The position numbers and the translations under genes were made by a program. Of a DNA stretch of 64,000 nt, positions 16,922-25,074 are shown one piece after another. The notes under the pieces were generated by a model. The model saw nothing but the letters and a program-made list of their open reading frames with translations. It had not been told where the DNA came from and did not search any database. Positions within the stretch are counted from its first letter, which is position 1, and each line of letters begins with the position of its first letter. The DNA is from CAWIJJ01 sp963836405 (GTDB lineage: Bacteria > Acidobacteriota > Terriglobia > Bryobacterales > Bryobacteraceae): the NCBI GenBank assembly GCA_963836405.1, contig CAWIJL010000007.1, positions 248,001 to 312,000 of the forward strand, written 5' to 3'.

Positions 16922-16952
16922 CGGCCCGGCGGCGCTTTTTGCCGCCGGGCCG
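16922..16952 (+). terminator. Perfect 12-bp GC hairpin between genes
   Basis: CGGCCCGGCGGC and GCCGCCGGGCCG pair perfectly around a GCTTTTT loop, 10 bp after the oxidoreductase stop codon. There is no downstream T-tract. It could terminate, attenuate or protect the transcript from 3' decay. Confidence 0.6.
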
Positions 16953-16986
16953 CACTTCCTAAACGATTCAACTCACCAGGAGCAGC

Positions 16987-18099
16987 ATGCTTTATACCAG
17001 AAGAGATGCAGGCAAGATTGCGATCGCGGCTCTGCCGGCACTGCGAGCGTTCGGCGCACCCAGGATCAACTCGAAGGTCGGCGGCGTCCAGATTGGCGCC
17101 ATCACCTACTCATACGGTCAGATGAATATCGACGAGATCGTCAAGAACACGGCGGAGATCGGGATCGGCGTGCTCGAATTGATGTCCAATCACGCCGAAT
17201 CGGCAGTCGGCATGCCGGCTCCGGCCGGCGGCGGCTTCGGCCCGGGAGCGGCCCGGGGCGCGGGACAGGGACAAGCCCGAGGCGCGGGCGCACCCGGCGC
17301 ACCCGGCGGACAAGCCCGTGGTGCCGGCGCACCCGGCGGCGCGGGAATGGCAGCGGGCCGTGGTCCCGCGGCTGCCGGCGCTCCCGGCGGCGGACGCATG
17401 CCCACCGCCCGTCCTCCCATGACCGAAGAACAGATCGCCACCGCCCGCAACGCGCCTCGCGCCAAAGAAATGCTCGCCTGGCGGATGGGGCTCGACCTCA
17501 ACAAGTACAAGGCTCTGCGCAAGCGCTTCGACGACGCCGGCATAGATCTCCAGATCCTCTGCTACAACATGAACCAGGCCATCACCGACGAAGAAATCGA
17601 CTACGCATTCCGTATGGCCAAAGCCCTCGGCTGCAAGTCGCTGTCGTCGAGCACCCAGGTGACCGTGGCCAAGCGCGTGGCGCCTTTCGCCGAGAAGCAC
17701 AAGATGATCATCGGCTTCCACGGCCACGACAACAACGTGGATCCGAACGAATTCGGATCGCTCGAAAGCTACGCCCAGGGTCTCTCCTACGGCAAGTACA
17801 ACGGCATCAACTTGGATGTCGGTCACTTCACCGCCGCCGGTTACGACGCGCTTGCCTACATCAAAGAGAACCACAAGCGCATCAGCAACCTTCATATTAA
17901 GGACCGCAAGAAGGACCACGGCCCCAACGTCCCCTGGGGCGAAGGCGATACTCCGCTCAAGGAAATCTTCGCGCTCATCCGCAAGGAGAAGTACCAGTTC
18001 CCGTGCGATATCGAGCTCGAATACCGCGTGCCGGAAGGCTCCACCCGCGTCGCGGAAATGAAGAAGTGCCTGGAGTACTGCAAGCAAAACCTCGGATAG
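16987..18099 (+). CDS. Sugar phosphate isomerase/epimerase-like TIM-barrel protein with Gly/Ala-rich insertion
   Basis: 370 residues; AGGAG ribosome site 5 nt before the ATG. An N-terminal twin-arginine-like signal (YTRRDAGKIAIAALPALRAF) suggests export. The xylose-isomerase-like TIM barrel shows IGAITYSYGQM, IGIGVLELMSNHAE, IDLQILCYNMNQ, IGFHGHDNN, NGINLDVGHFTAAG, ISNLHIKDRKKDHG and FPCDIELEYR, with His and acidic residues where the family binds metal. Residues about 78-138 are an inserted Gly/Ala/Pro/Arg low-complexity tract. It lies between two oxidoreductase paralogues in the same direction, suggesting joint processing of a sugar outside the cytoplasm; the substrate is unknown. Confidence 0.88.
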   Translation: MLYTRRDAGKIAIAALPALRAFGAPRINSKVGGVQIGAITYSYGQMNIDEIVKNTAEIGIGVLELMSNHAESAVGMPAPAGGGFGPGAARGAGQGQARGAGAPGAPGGQARGAGAPGGAGMAAGRGPAAAGAPGGGRMPTARPPMTEEQIATARNAPRAKEMLAWRMGLDLNKYKALRKRFDDAGIDLQILCYNMNQAITDEEIDYAFRMAKALGCKSLSSSTQVTVAKRVAPFAEKHKMIIGFHGHDNNVDPNEFGSLESYAQGLSYGKYNGINLDVGHFTAAGYDALAYIKENHKRISNLHIKDRKKDHGPNVPWGEGDTPLKEIFALIRKEKYQFPCDIELEYRVPEGSTRVAEMKKCLEYCKQNLG

Positions 18100-18109
18100 C
18101 ATTCAATAC

Positions 18110-18141
18110 CCCGGGCGCGGCGTTTCGGCGCCGCGCCCGGG
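18110..18141 (+). terminator. Perfect 13-bp GC hairpin between genes
   Basis: CCCGGGCGCGGCG and CGCCGCGCCCGGG pair perfectly around a TTTCGG loop, 10 bp after the isomerase stop codon. It is equivalent in position to the hairpin at 16922. No T-tract follows. Confidence 0.6.
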
Positions 18142-18159
18142 CTTCGGGAGAAAAACATC

Positions 18160-19764
18160 ATGTCCGTTTCCAGAAGGCATTTCTTTTTCGGGTCCCTGCT
18201 CGCCGGAGCCGTTCCGGTGGGCGGCTTCGGCAGTGTCCAATCGCTGAAGGCCCTGGGCTTCAAACCTTTTAATGAGAAGTTGAACATTGCCGGCGTAGGC
18301 GTGGGCGGGCGCGGCGCGTCGGACATCTCGGGCTGCTCCACCGAGAACATCGTCGCCCTCTGCGACATCGATTCACGCCAGGCGGCGCCCACCTTCGCGC
18401 GCTACGAAAAGGCCACCCGGCACGTCGACTATCGCAAGATGCTCGACAAGGAAGACAAGAACATCGACGCGGTGGTGATCGCTTCTGCCGACCATATGCA
18501 TGCCACCATCGCTTTGGCCTGCATGCAGCGCGGCAAGCACGTCTACGTCGAAAAACCTTTGACCCGCACCCCGTGGGAAGCCCGGCTGCTGACCGAGGCC
18601 GCGGCCAAATACAAGGTAGCCAGCCAGATGGGCAACCAGGGCTATTCGCATGAGGCCTGCCGCGTGGCTTGCGAAATCATCTGGTCCGGCGAAATCGGCG
18701 ATGTCACCGAAGTGCATGCTTCCACCAACGCTCCGAGCTGGCCCCAGGGACTGCAGGAGATCCCGCCGCCAGAACCGGTCCCCGAAGGGCTCGATTGGGA
18801 CCTGTGGCTCGGCGGCGCGCAGAATCGTCCGTACACTTCGGGCGGTTGGGATAAGGACCACAAGCCAACCGGATCGAGTTCCCCCGGCGGCTTCTACCTG
18901 CCCTTCAACTGGCGCGGATTCTACGACTTCGGCACCGGCTCTCTGGGCGATTGGGGCATTCACACGCTCGGCCCGGTCAACATGGCGCTTCAGGTGGGGT
19001 CGCCCATCAGCGTCGAGTGCATTCGCGCCGAAGGCCGCAGCAAATTCACGTTCCCCACGCGTTCCGTGCTCCGCTACGATTTTCCGGCGCGCGGCAACAT
19101 GCCGGCCGTCTCGGTCTACTGGTATGACGGCGTGCGCAACGCCGACCTGCCCTATCTCTATCGTCCGAAAGGCATGGAAGAGGAGGTCATTCTGCCGCAG
19201 CCCAACAATCTCGCTGCCCTCGGGCGGCCCGATCTGGGCAGCAGCGGCGGGCGTGGCGGTCAGTTCGGCGCGGGTCGCGGACCGGGCGCCGCACCAGGCG
19301 GCCAGGCGGGCCGCGGACAAGGCGCAGCCGGCCAGGCGGGTCGCGGACAAGGCGCTCGCGGCCAGCAAGGCCAAGGAGGCCGCGGTCCGGCAAATGGCGT
19401 CCTCTCAGGCAGCGGCGCCGTCTTTGTCGGCAGCAAGGGCATGATGTCCACCGTTCAGCGCGGCGAAGGTGTGCAGCTTCTGCCGGCAGCCAAGTGGGCC
19501 GAATACCGGCTGCCCGCTGCCATTCTGCCCCGTTCCCCCGGCCATTACCGCGACTGGATTCGCGCCTGCAAGGGCGGCGAGCCCTCTTGCTCCAATTTCG
19601 GAATCGCGGGTCCGTTCGCCGAATGGGTCACGCTCGGCGCCATCGCCTACCGGTTCGAAGGCAAACTCGAATACGACGCCAAAACCCAACGCTTTACCAA
19701 CAATCAGGAAGCCAACAAGTACCTCAAGCCCGAATTCCGCAAGGGCTGGGAACTGAAGCTGTAG
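18160..19764 (+). CDS. Gfo/Idh/MocA-family oxidoreductase, Tat-exported, paralogue
   Basis: 534 residues, closely related to the protein at 15338 over almost its whole length (same SRRHFF twin-arginine start, the shared HVYVEKPLTRT and SPGHYRDWIRACKGG segments). The nucleotide fold segment reads NIAGVGVGGRGASDI, then VIASADHMHATIALACMQRGKH. A Gly/Arg/Gln/Ala-rich insertion occupies about residues 360-413, at the equivalent place to its paralogue but with different composition (GQ and GRG repeats). The pair presumably arose by duplication. The adjacent isomerase supports a role in oxidation/epimerisation of a sugar or sugar acid in the periplasm. Confidence 0.9.
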   Translation: MSVSRRHFFFGSLLAGAVPVGGFGSVQSLKALGFKPFNEKLNIAGVGVGGRGASDISGCSTENIVALCDIDSRQAAPTFARYEKATRHVDYRKMLDKEDKNIDAVVIASADHMHATIALACMQRGKHVYVEKPLTRTPWEARLLTEAAAKYKVASQMGNQGYSHEACRVACEIIWSGEIGDVTEVHASTNAPSWPQGLQEIPPPEPVPEGLDWDLWLGGAQNRPYTSGGWDKDHKPTGSSSPGGFYLPFNWRGFYDFGTGSLGDWGIHTLGPVNMALQVGSPISVECIRAEGRSKFTFPTRSVLRYDFPARGNMPAVSVYWYDGVRNADLPYLYRPKGMEEEVILPQPNNLAALGRPDLGSSGGRGGQFGAGRGPGAAPGGQAGRGQGAAGQAGRGQGARGQQGQGGRGPANGVLSGSGAVFVGSKGMMSTVQRGEGVQLLPAAKWAEYRLPAAILPRSPGHYRDWIRACKGGEPSCSNFGIAGPFAEWVTLGAIAYRFEGKLEYDAKTQRFTNNQEANKYLKPEFRKGWELKL

Positions 19765-19787
19765 TCGTGTCATTTAGGCGGCATTGA

Positions 19788-19819
19788 GGCGGGGTCGGGG
19801 CCGTGGCTCCCACCCCGCC
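19788..19819 (+). terminator. Candidate GC hairpin after the oxidoreductase cluster
   Basis: GGCGGGGT and ACCCCGCC form 8-bp arms around a 16-nt GC-rich loop, 23 bp after the last gene of the cluster. No T-tract is visible. Confidence 0.45.
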
Positions 19820-19880
19820 GGCGTATGTTAAGTCGCGTTAAGGTTGGCGGGTGACGGGCCCGCATCGCGGCTTGATAGGA

Positions 19881-19886
19881 TACCAT
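19881..19886 (+). promoter_or_regulatory. -10-like hexamer TACCAT
   Basis: TACCAT lies 8 nt before the ATG at 19895 with no ribosome site in between, compatible with a leaderless start. Confidence 0.35.
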
Positions 19887-19894
19887 AAGATCGA

Positions 19895-20677
19895 ATGGCT
19901 GCCCCGCCCATCCCACCCTCCCTCGAGCATCTGGCTGAGAGGCCATTCTCGTTTTACCCGGCCATCCTGAACATCGAGCACAACGAGTGGCTCTTTTTGC
20001 AAGCCAGTTGGTCGGAAGTGCTGGTGGTCAACTGCAAGACGAAAGCCGAAATCTGGATTCCGCGCCGCTATATCGGCGAAGTCTCCACCGTGGAGGATCC
20101 GGTTTCGATCGTCGGTCTGAATCTTCAGCTCGAATACAAGGGCGGCACCCTGTGGCCCCACCAGAGACGAGTACTGAAGATGCCCGCCGCCCCGGTGGAT
20201 GCCAACCGCGGGGCTACCGGGGAAGAGCCGCCCGAACCCAAGGGCATCATGGGAACCCGTTTCGATGCCAGCGATAAGCGCATCCTGAACCTGATCGGCG
20301 GGGTCATCGTGGTGATGCTCATCGCCTACATCCTGGTGGTCAACTGGAACCAGATCGGAGACCCGCAGCAAAAGCGCGTGGTGTTCACCAGCAAAGACCA
20401 GACTTTCCTCGAATTCACCCCGCGCGACGACTATTACCAGGTCGTCCAGAAACTCGGCCAGCCCGCCACCGACCGGTGGCAGAGCGAAACCGGGGCACTG
20501 CAATACCGGGCACTCGGTTATCCGGAACGCCATTACACCGTCATCCTTATGGGTTCCGACCGGCAGAGTGCCCGCTACATCGGCGCGCTCGACGATCAGT
20601 GGATCCCGATCCACACGGTGAACCTGCGCACGGGCGGCAATACCGGACCGCTGCTGCGCGCATTGAAACGGTTTTAG
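19895..20677 (+). CDS. Uncharacterised single-pass membrane protein
   Basis: 260 residues. The N-terminal ~120 residues form a soluble, strand-rich region (FSFYPAILNIEHNEWLFLQASWSEVLVVNCKTKAEIWIPRRYIGEVS) followed by a Pro-rich linker, one transmembrane helix at about 129-150 (LNLIGGVIVVMLIAYILVV), and a C-terminal domain with DDYYQVVQKLGQPATDRW. That motif recalls SmpA/BamE-like outer-domain folds, but the match is weak. Family not recognised. It precedes the cstA remnant by 13 bp and may share its transcript. Confidence 0.7.
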   Translation: MAAPPIPPSLEHLAERPFSFYPAILNIEHNEWLFLQASWSEVLVVNCKTKAEIWIPRRYIGEVSTVEDPVSIVGLNLQLEYKGGTLWPHQRRVLKMPAAPVDANRGATGEEPPEPKGIMGTRFDASDKRILNLIGGVIVVMLIAYILVVNWNQIGDPQQKRVVFTSKDQTFLEFTPRDDYYQVVQKLGQPATDRWQSETGALQYRALGYPERHYTVILMGSDRQSARYIGALDDQWIPIHTVNLRTGGNTGPLLRALKRF

Positions 20678-20683
20678 TAGACT
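20678..20683 (+). promoter_or_regulatory. -10-like hexamer TAGACT
   Basis: TAGACT lies exactly 7 nt before the GTG start of cstA at 20691. It overlaps the stop codon region of the preceding gene. Confidence 0.3.
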
Positions 20684-20690
20684 CGTCAGG

Positions 20691-22753
20691 GTGAGGATCC
20701 TCGGACATCTGCTGTGGGCGGCGGTCGCCGTAGTAGCGGCTATCTGCTTGGGCGGCATTGCGATCGGCCGCGGCGAGCATATCAACAGCATCTGGCTGGT
20801 CCTGGCCGCCGCCTGCACTTATGCCGTGGCGTACCGGTTCTACGCCAAATTCATCGCCGCGCGCGTGATGGCCCTGAACGACAAGCGCGCCACTCCGGCC
20901 GAGCGCCTGCGCAACGGCCACGACTTCGAGCCCACTAACAAATGGATCGTCTTCGGCCACCACTTCGCCGCCATCGCCGGTCCGGGACCGCTGGTGGGGC
21001 CGGTGCTGGCGGCGCAATTCGGCTACCTGCCCGGCACGCTGTGGATCATTATCGGCGCCGTGCTGGGCGGCGCGGTGCAGGACTTCGTCATCCTGTTCGC
21101 CTCCATGCGGCGCGACGGCAAATCGCTGGGCAAGATGGCGCGCGAGGAGATCGGAAAAACGGGCGGGTTCATCGCGCTCGTGACCGTGCTGATTATCATG
21201 GTGATCCTGCTGGCGGTGGTGGCGCTGGTGGTGGTGAATGCGCTCAAGGGCAGCCCCTGGGGCACGTTCACCATCGCGGCCACCATGCCGATCGCGATCT
21301 TCATGGGGCTGTACCTGCGCTACTGGCGCCCGGGCAAGGTGCTGGAGTGTTCGGCGATCGGCTTCGTGCTGGTGCTGGCGAGCATCTTCGCCGGGCGCAG
21401 GCGGTGGCGGAATCGGCCGATGCTGGGCCCGGTGTTCACGCTGGGCGCGATGGCGCTGGCGATGGCCATCATCTTCTACGGGTTCCTCGCGAGCGCGCTG
21501 CCGGTGTGGCTGTTGCTGGCGCCGCGCGACTACCTGAGCACCTTCGTCAAGCTGGGCGTCGTGCTGATGCTGGGCGTCGGGAATCCTGTTCGTGCGCCCG
21601 GAACTGCAACTGCCGGCGTTCACGCGCTTCGCCGACGGCACCGGCCCGATCTTCGCCGGCAAGATCTTCCCGTTCTGCTTCATCACCATCGCCTGCGGCG
21701 CGATCTCCGGATTCCACTCGCTGATCTCCTCGGGCACCACGCCCAAGATGATCGCGCAAGGAATCGCACGCCTGGCCGGTGGGCTACGGCTCGATGCTGC
21801 TGGAAAGCTTCGTCGCCATCATGGCGATGATCGCCGCCTGCGTGCTGCAGCCGGGCGTGTACTTCGCCGTCAATTCGCCGGCCGGCATCGTGGGAGCAAC
21901 GCCCGCCGCCGCGGTCGCGACGATCACGGCCTGGGGCTTTCCGGTGAGCGTCGGCGGACATGAACGCGCTGGCCGCGCAGCGTCGGCGAGCAGACGCTGT
22001 TCTACCGCACCGGCGGCGCGCCTTCGCTCGCGCTGGGCATGGCGCACATCTTCGCAAGAAGCGGAGGCGGGCAGGCGCTCATCGGCTTCTGGTATCACTT
22101 CGCCATCATGTTCGAGGCGCTGTTCATCCTGACCATCATCGACGCCGGCACGCGCGTCGGCCGGTTCATGCTGCAGGACCTGGTGGGAACATGTCCGCGC
22201 CGCTGGGCGGACCAGTTGGATGCCCGGGGTGATCGGCGCCAGCGCGCTGGTGGTGGCCGCCTGGGGCTACTTCCTGGTACAGGGCGTGCGCGATCCGCTG
22301 GGCGGAATCAACTCGCTGTGGCCGCTGTTCGGCATCGCCAATCAGCTGCTGGCGGCCATCGCGCTGTGCGTCGCCACCACCATCCTTGTGAAGATGCACG
22401 GCCCGAAATACATGTGGATCACCTGCGTGCCGCTGGCGTGGCTGGTGACCGTGACGTTTACCGCGGCCTGGCAGAAAATCTTCTCCCCCACGCCGGCCAT
22501 CGGCTTTCTGGCGCAAGCCCTGAGGATTCAGGCCGACCTGGATCAGGGGTTCGTCGCGAACGCCGCCACTGCGCGGATCCTGATGTTCAACGCCCGGCTG
22601 GATGCAGCCGTGTGCGGCCTGCTGATGGTGCTGGTGGCCGCGATTCTGGCCGATTCGCTGCGAGTCTGGTACCGGCTCCTCACCGGCAGCGGCGAGCGGG
22701 AACTTCGCGAGGCGCCGTTCGTGACCTCGACCCTGAGGGCGGACGAGCTATGA
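20691..22753 (+). pseudogene. cstA: Carbon starvation protein CstA, disrupted by six single-base indels
   Basis: CstA is a many-helix membrane transporter for peptides or pyruvate. The N-terminal 300 residues read intact (NKWIVFGHHFAAIAGPGPLVGPVLAAQFGYLPG). Then the frame changes repeatedly: an extra A near 21582, extra G near 21760, extra C near 21959, extra C near 21981, then one base missing near 22186 and another near 22208. Between shifts the conserved protein continues without a break (VRPELQLPAFTRF; VGYGSMLLESFVAIMAM; GEQTLFYRTGGAPSLALGMAHIF; WMPGVIGASALVVAAWGYFLVQG). The total span of about 687 codons is normal for CstA. Lack of missense decay favours very recent mutation or local sequencing/assembly error over an old pseudogene. 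Confidence 0.88.
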
Positions 22754-22917
22754 GACGCGTGGGCCGGCTGTTATGGGCGCTGTTGCGCGAACTTTCCGAT
22801 GAGAGCGCCTACCAGCGCCACCTGAAGGCTCACGGGCGCAGCCACTCGAGCGAGGAGTGGAGGCGGTTCAGCGAGGAGCGGATGAGCGCCAAATACTCCC
22901 GGCCGAAGTGCTGCTGA
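22750..22917 (+). CDS. YbdD/YjiX-family small protein, CstA partner
   Basis: 55 residues, overlapping the cstA stop codon as ATGA. The sequence matches the small YbdD/YjiX family that accompanies CstA-type transporters in many bacteria: an N-terminal LLWALLRELSDESAYQRHL, the HG...S/EWRRF core and a C-terminal Lys-Cys-Cys. The family is described as being required for CstA/BtsT transport. Its intact state next to a frame-shifted cstA argues that the cstA breaks are recent or artefactual. Confidence 0.85.
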   Translation: MRRVGRLLWALLRELSDESAYQRHLKAHGRSHSSEEWRRFSEERMSAKYSRPKCC

Positions 22918-22971
22918 GCGAATTCGGCTGAGATATTTTCGGGCGCTCCGGCACTAGGTTCTCTCATTGCC

Positions 22972-23430
22972 ATGTTTTTCTCCTTGCTGCGCCTCGCGGG
23001 CTGGCTGTTGCTGCCCCTGGTGCTGGTGGCGGCCGAGCCGGGCGTTCGCGCCGAATTCATTGGAGGTACGCTGAGCGGCATCGCTCCCCGCGCCGGAGGG
23101 CGCCTGGACCTGACGAGCGGCGAAATCCTGGTCTTCCGCACCGGGCGCACCGAAGTCCAAATCGACTGCCGGAAGGTACACACGCTCGAATACGGACAGA
23201 CGGTGGGCCGCCGTTATGCCGCCGCCATCCTGATTTCTCCCGTGCTGCTGCTGAGCAAATCGCGCAAGCATTTCGTCACCATCGGGTACACGGACGCCGG
23301 GGGCGCCCAGCAGGCTCTGGTGTTGCGCATAGACAAAAAGGACATTCGCCCGGCGCTGGCCAGCCTGGAGGCGCGCACCGGACGGCGCGTCGAGTACCTG
23401 GACGACGAAGCGCGCAAGGGAGCGAAGTGA
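22972..23430 (+). CDS. Uncharacterised exported or membrane-anchored protein
   Basis: 152 residues. An N-terminal hydrophobic segment (LLRLAGWLLLPLVLVAA) followed by GVRAEF is a probable signal peptide. A second hydrophobic segment near residues 83-95 (YAAAILISPVLLL) separates a strand-rich half (GGRLDLTSGEILVFRTGRTEVQIDCRKVHTLEYG) from the C-terminal half (KHFVTIGYTDAGG). No named family. It overlaps the next gene (stop TGA shares the A of its ATG), so the two are co-translated. Confidence 0.7.
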   Translation: MFFSLLRLAGWLLLPLVLVAAEPGVRAEFIGGTLSGIAPRAGGRLDLTSGEILVFRTGRTEVQIDCRKVHTLEYGQTVGRRYAAAILISPVLLLSKSRKHFVTIGYTDAGGAQQALVLRIDKKDIRPALASLEARTGRRVEYLDDEARKGAK

Positions 23431-24002
23431 TGAGGGTCCGCATCATTCTTCTGGCGGCGCTGGCGGCGGGCAGCGCGTTCGCGCAGGAGCCGGCCCTGGA
23501 GCAGGATTCGATCAAGCAACTGCTGACCATCCGCCGGGTGTACGTGGACCGGCTGACGGGCGGCGAGACCGCCGCGCAGATGCGCGATATCCTGATCAGC
23601 GCCATTCAGGAATCGAAGCTGTTCCTGGTGACCGAGAACCAGGACCGCGCGGACGCGGTGCTGCGTGGCGCCGCCGAAGACCTGGTCTTCACCGATTCGC
23701 ATTCCTCCTCCGAGGGCCTGACCGCGCGCATGAACGCCGGCGCGGGCAAGACCTCGACCTCCCGCAGCCTTTCCGCCGGGGCGAGCATCGGCGAAAACGA
23801 GTCCGACCATTCCACCGAACGGCGGCATGAGGCGCTCGCCGCGGTGCGTCTGGTGAATAAGGATGGCGACGTGATCTGGGCGACCACACAGGAAAGCCTG
23901 GGCGCCAAGTTCCGGGGCGCCAGCGCCGACGTGGCCGACAAGATCACCGCCAACCTCCGCGAAGCTTTCGAACGGGCGCGAAAATCAACCGCCGCCCGGT
24001 GA
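23430..24002 (+). CDS. Uncharacterised exported protein
   Basis: 190 residues from the ATG at 23430 (an in-frame GTG lies 3 nt earlier). It begins with a clear signal peptide (RIILLAALAAGSAFAQ). The mature part resembles the alpha/beta pattern of small envelope proteins related to LpoB/CsgG-type nucleotide-like folds: RRVYVDRLTGGETAAQMRD, ISAIQESKLFLVTENQDRADAVLRG, then a Ser/Thr-rich loop, AAVRLVNKDGDVIWATTQES and a C-terminal helix. The similarity is by pattern only. Translationally coupled to the gene before it. Confidence 0.7.
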   Translation: MRVRIILLAALAAGSAFAQEPALEQDSIKQLLTIRRVYVDRLTGGETAAQMRDILISAIQESKLFLVTENQDRADAVLRGAAEDLVFTDSHSSSEGLTARMNAGAGKTSTSRSLSAGASIGENESDHSTERRHEALAAVRLVNKDGDVIWATTQESLGAKFRGASADVADKITANLREAFERARKSTAAR

Positions 24003-24108
24003 GAGTACTCGTTGTCCATCCGGCCAATCCCTGGTACCGGTAACAGCGCGACACTAACTGCCTGTAGTATCGGCCGGTAATTCGCCGATGTTACTCTGCA
24101 CACAGAGA

Positions 24109-25017
24109 ATGAACCTCAGACCCCTCGGATTCGTCATTTTCCCGATCGCCCTCTTGCTCGCAGCCGCGCCGGCTGGGGCAAACCCGATCATTGTGACTTC
24201 TCCGAACAGCAGTTTCAATGTGGTTCCCTTTCCGAACCACAATGATTTTTTCAATGACCAGCAGACCGGTGGGAACGGCCATGCCAGCCAGGATATTGTC
24301 GGGGATGCGTCAAATCCCGGATTTCTGACAGCGTTCGATGGGACTTACGTGTATTACCGGGTGCGGTTAGGAGCCACAGACAAGAAAGACGAGTATTCGG
24401 GTGTCTTTTGGATCGGCATCGACGGCAACGGCGACGGCAAACTGGACCTGTTCCTGGGGGTGAACAATTCCGGAAGCCTTACGGAGATCGAATTGCGCGC
24501 GCCCGGCACCGGCCTGAACAACTCGCCGAATACAACGACCATCGCCAACGTGCTCGCAGCCAACAAGATCCAGGAGAATTCGACCAATTACAATTACCAG
24601 TCCGTCAATACCACTCTCCAGCCGGGAATCACAAACACCGACCTGAATGCCAAAGGCGGAATCGACGCATTCCTGACCATTCAGATCCCGTTCTTCGGCT
24701 TGCCCGGCACACCCACGTTGCAGGGTGCGATGGCATCTCTGGGCGGCATCGCGATCACATCGAATACCGCGTTGTCCTACGTCATCGCCACCTCCACCAA
24801 CGGCAACAGCCTGAACCAGGACATCGGCGGAATCAACGACAAGACGGCCAATCTGGCGCGGACCTACGCGGAATTGGGCGCCATTACGCCCCTGCTTTAC
24901 GTCTCCGGGCGGCTGTACGTGCCGCCCCTGCCCGTTCCCGAACCTGCGTCTCTTACTCTGGCCGCGCTCGGGCTGGCACTCCTGTCGGTCCAGCGGTTCC
25001 GGCGGCGCCGCCCCTAA
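24109..25017 (+). CDS. PEP-CTERM sorting-signal protein
   Basis: 302 residues from the ATG at 24109 (an alternative ATG at 24088 adds 7 residues). Signal peptide: PLGFVIFPIALLLAAAPAGA. The C-terminus is a complete PEP-CTERM signal: VPEPASLTLAALGLALLS followed by QRFRRRR. Such proteins are recognised by exosortase (EpsH/XrtA type) and delivered to the cell surface; no exosortase is in the window. The body includes an FWIGIDGNGDGKLDLFLGV stretch, reminiscent of calcium-binding DxNGDGxxD loops, and a Thr/Asn-rich middle. Its TAA stop directly abuts the left end of an insertion sequence. Confidence 0.88.
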   Translation: MNLRPLGFVIFPIALLLAAAPAGANPIIVTSPNSSFNVVPFPNHNDFFNDQQTGGNGHASQDIVGDASNPGFLTAFDGTYVYYRVRLGATDKKDEYSGVFWIGIDGNGDGKLDLFLGVNNSGSLTEIELRAPGTGLNNSPNTTTIANVLAANKIQENSTNYNYQSVNTTLQPGITNTDLNAKGGIDAFLTIQIPFFGLPGTPTLQGAMASLGGIAITSNTALSYVIATSTNGNSLNQDIGGINDKTANLARTYAELGAITPLLYVSGRLYVPPLPVPEPASLTLAALGLALLSVQRFRRRRP

Positions 25018-25061
25018 GGCAGCGTTAAAAAATAACATTTCCACGCAAAGATGTTTCGGGT

Positions 25062-25067
25062 TATGCT
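25062..25067 (+). promoter_or_regulatory. -10-like hexamer TATGCT of the IS transposase
   Basis: TATGCT lies exactly 7 nt before the ATG at 25075, the same spacing as in the second IS copy (46547-46542 to 46534). Confidence 0.4.
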
Positions 25068-25074
25068 GGGACCC

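Noticed and set aside
20691..22753. Treating the cstA region as two or three separate genes
   Set aside because: The pieces join into one conserved protein when single-base indels are corrected; no piece has its own start signals.
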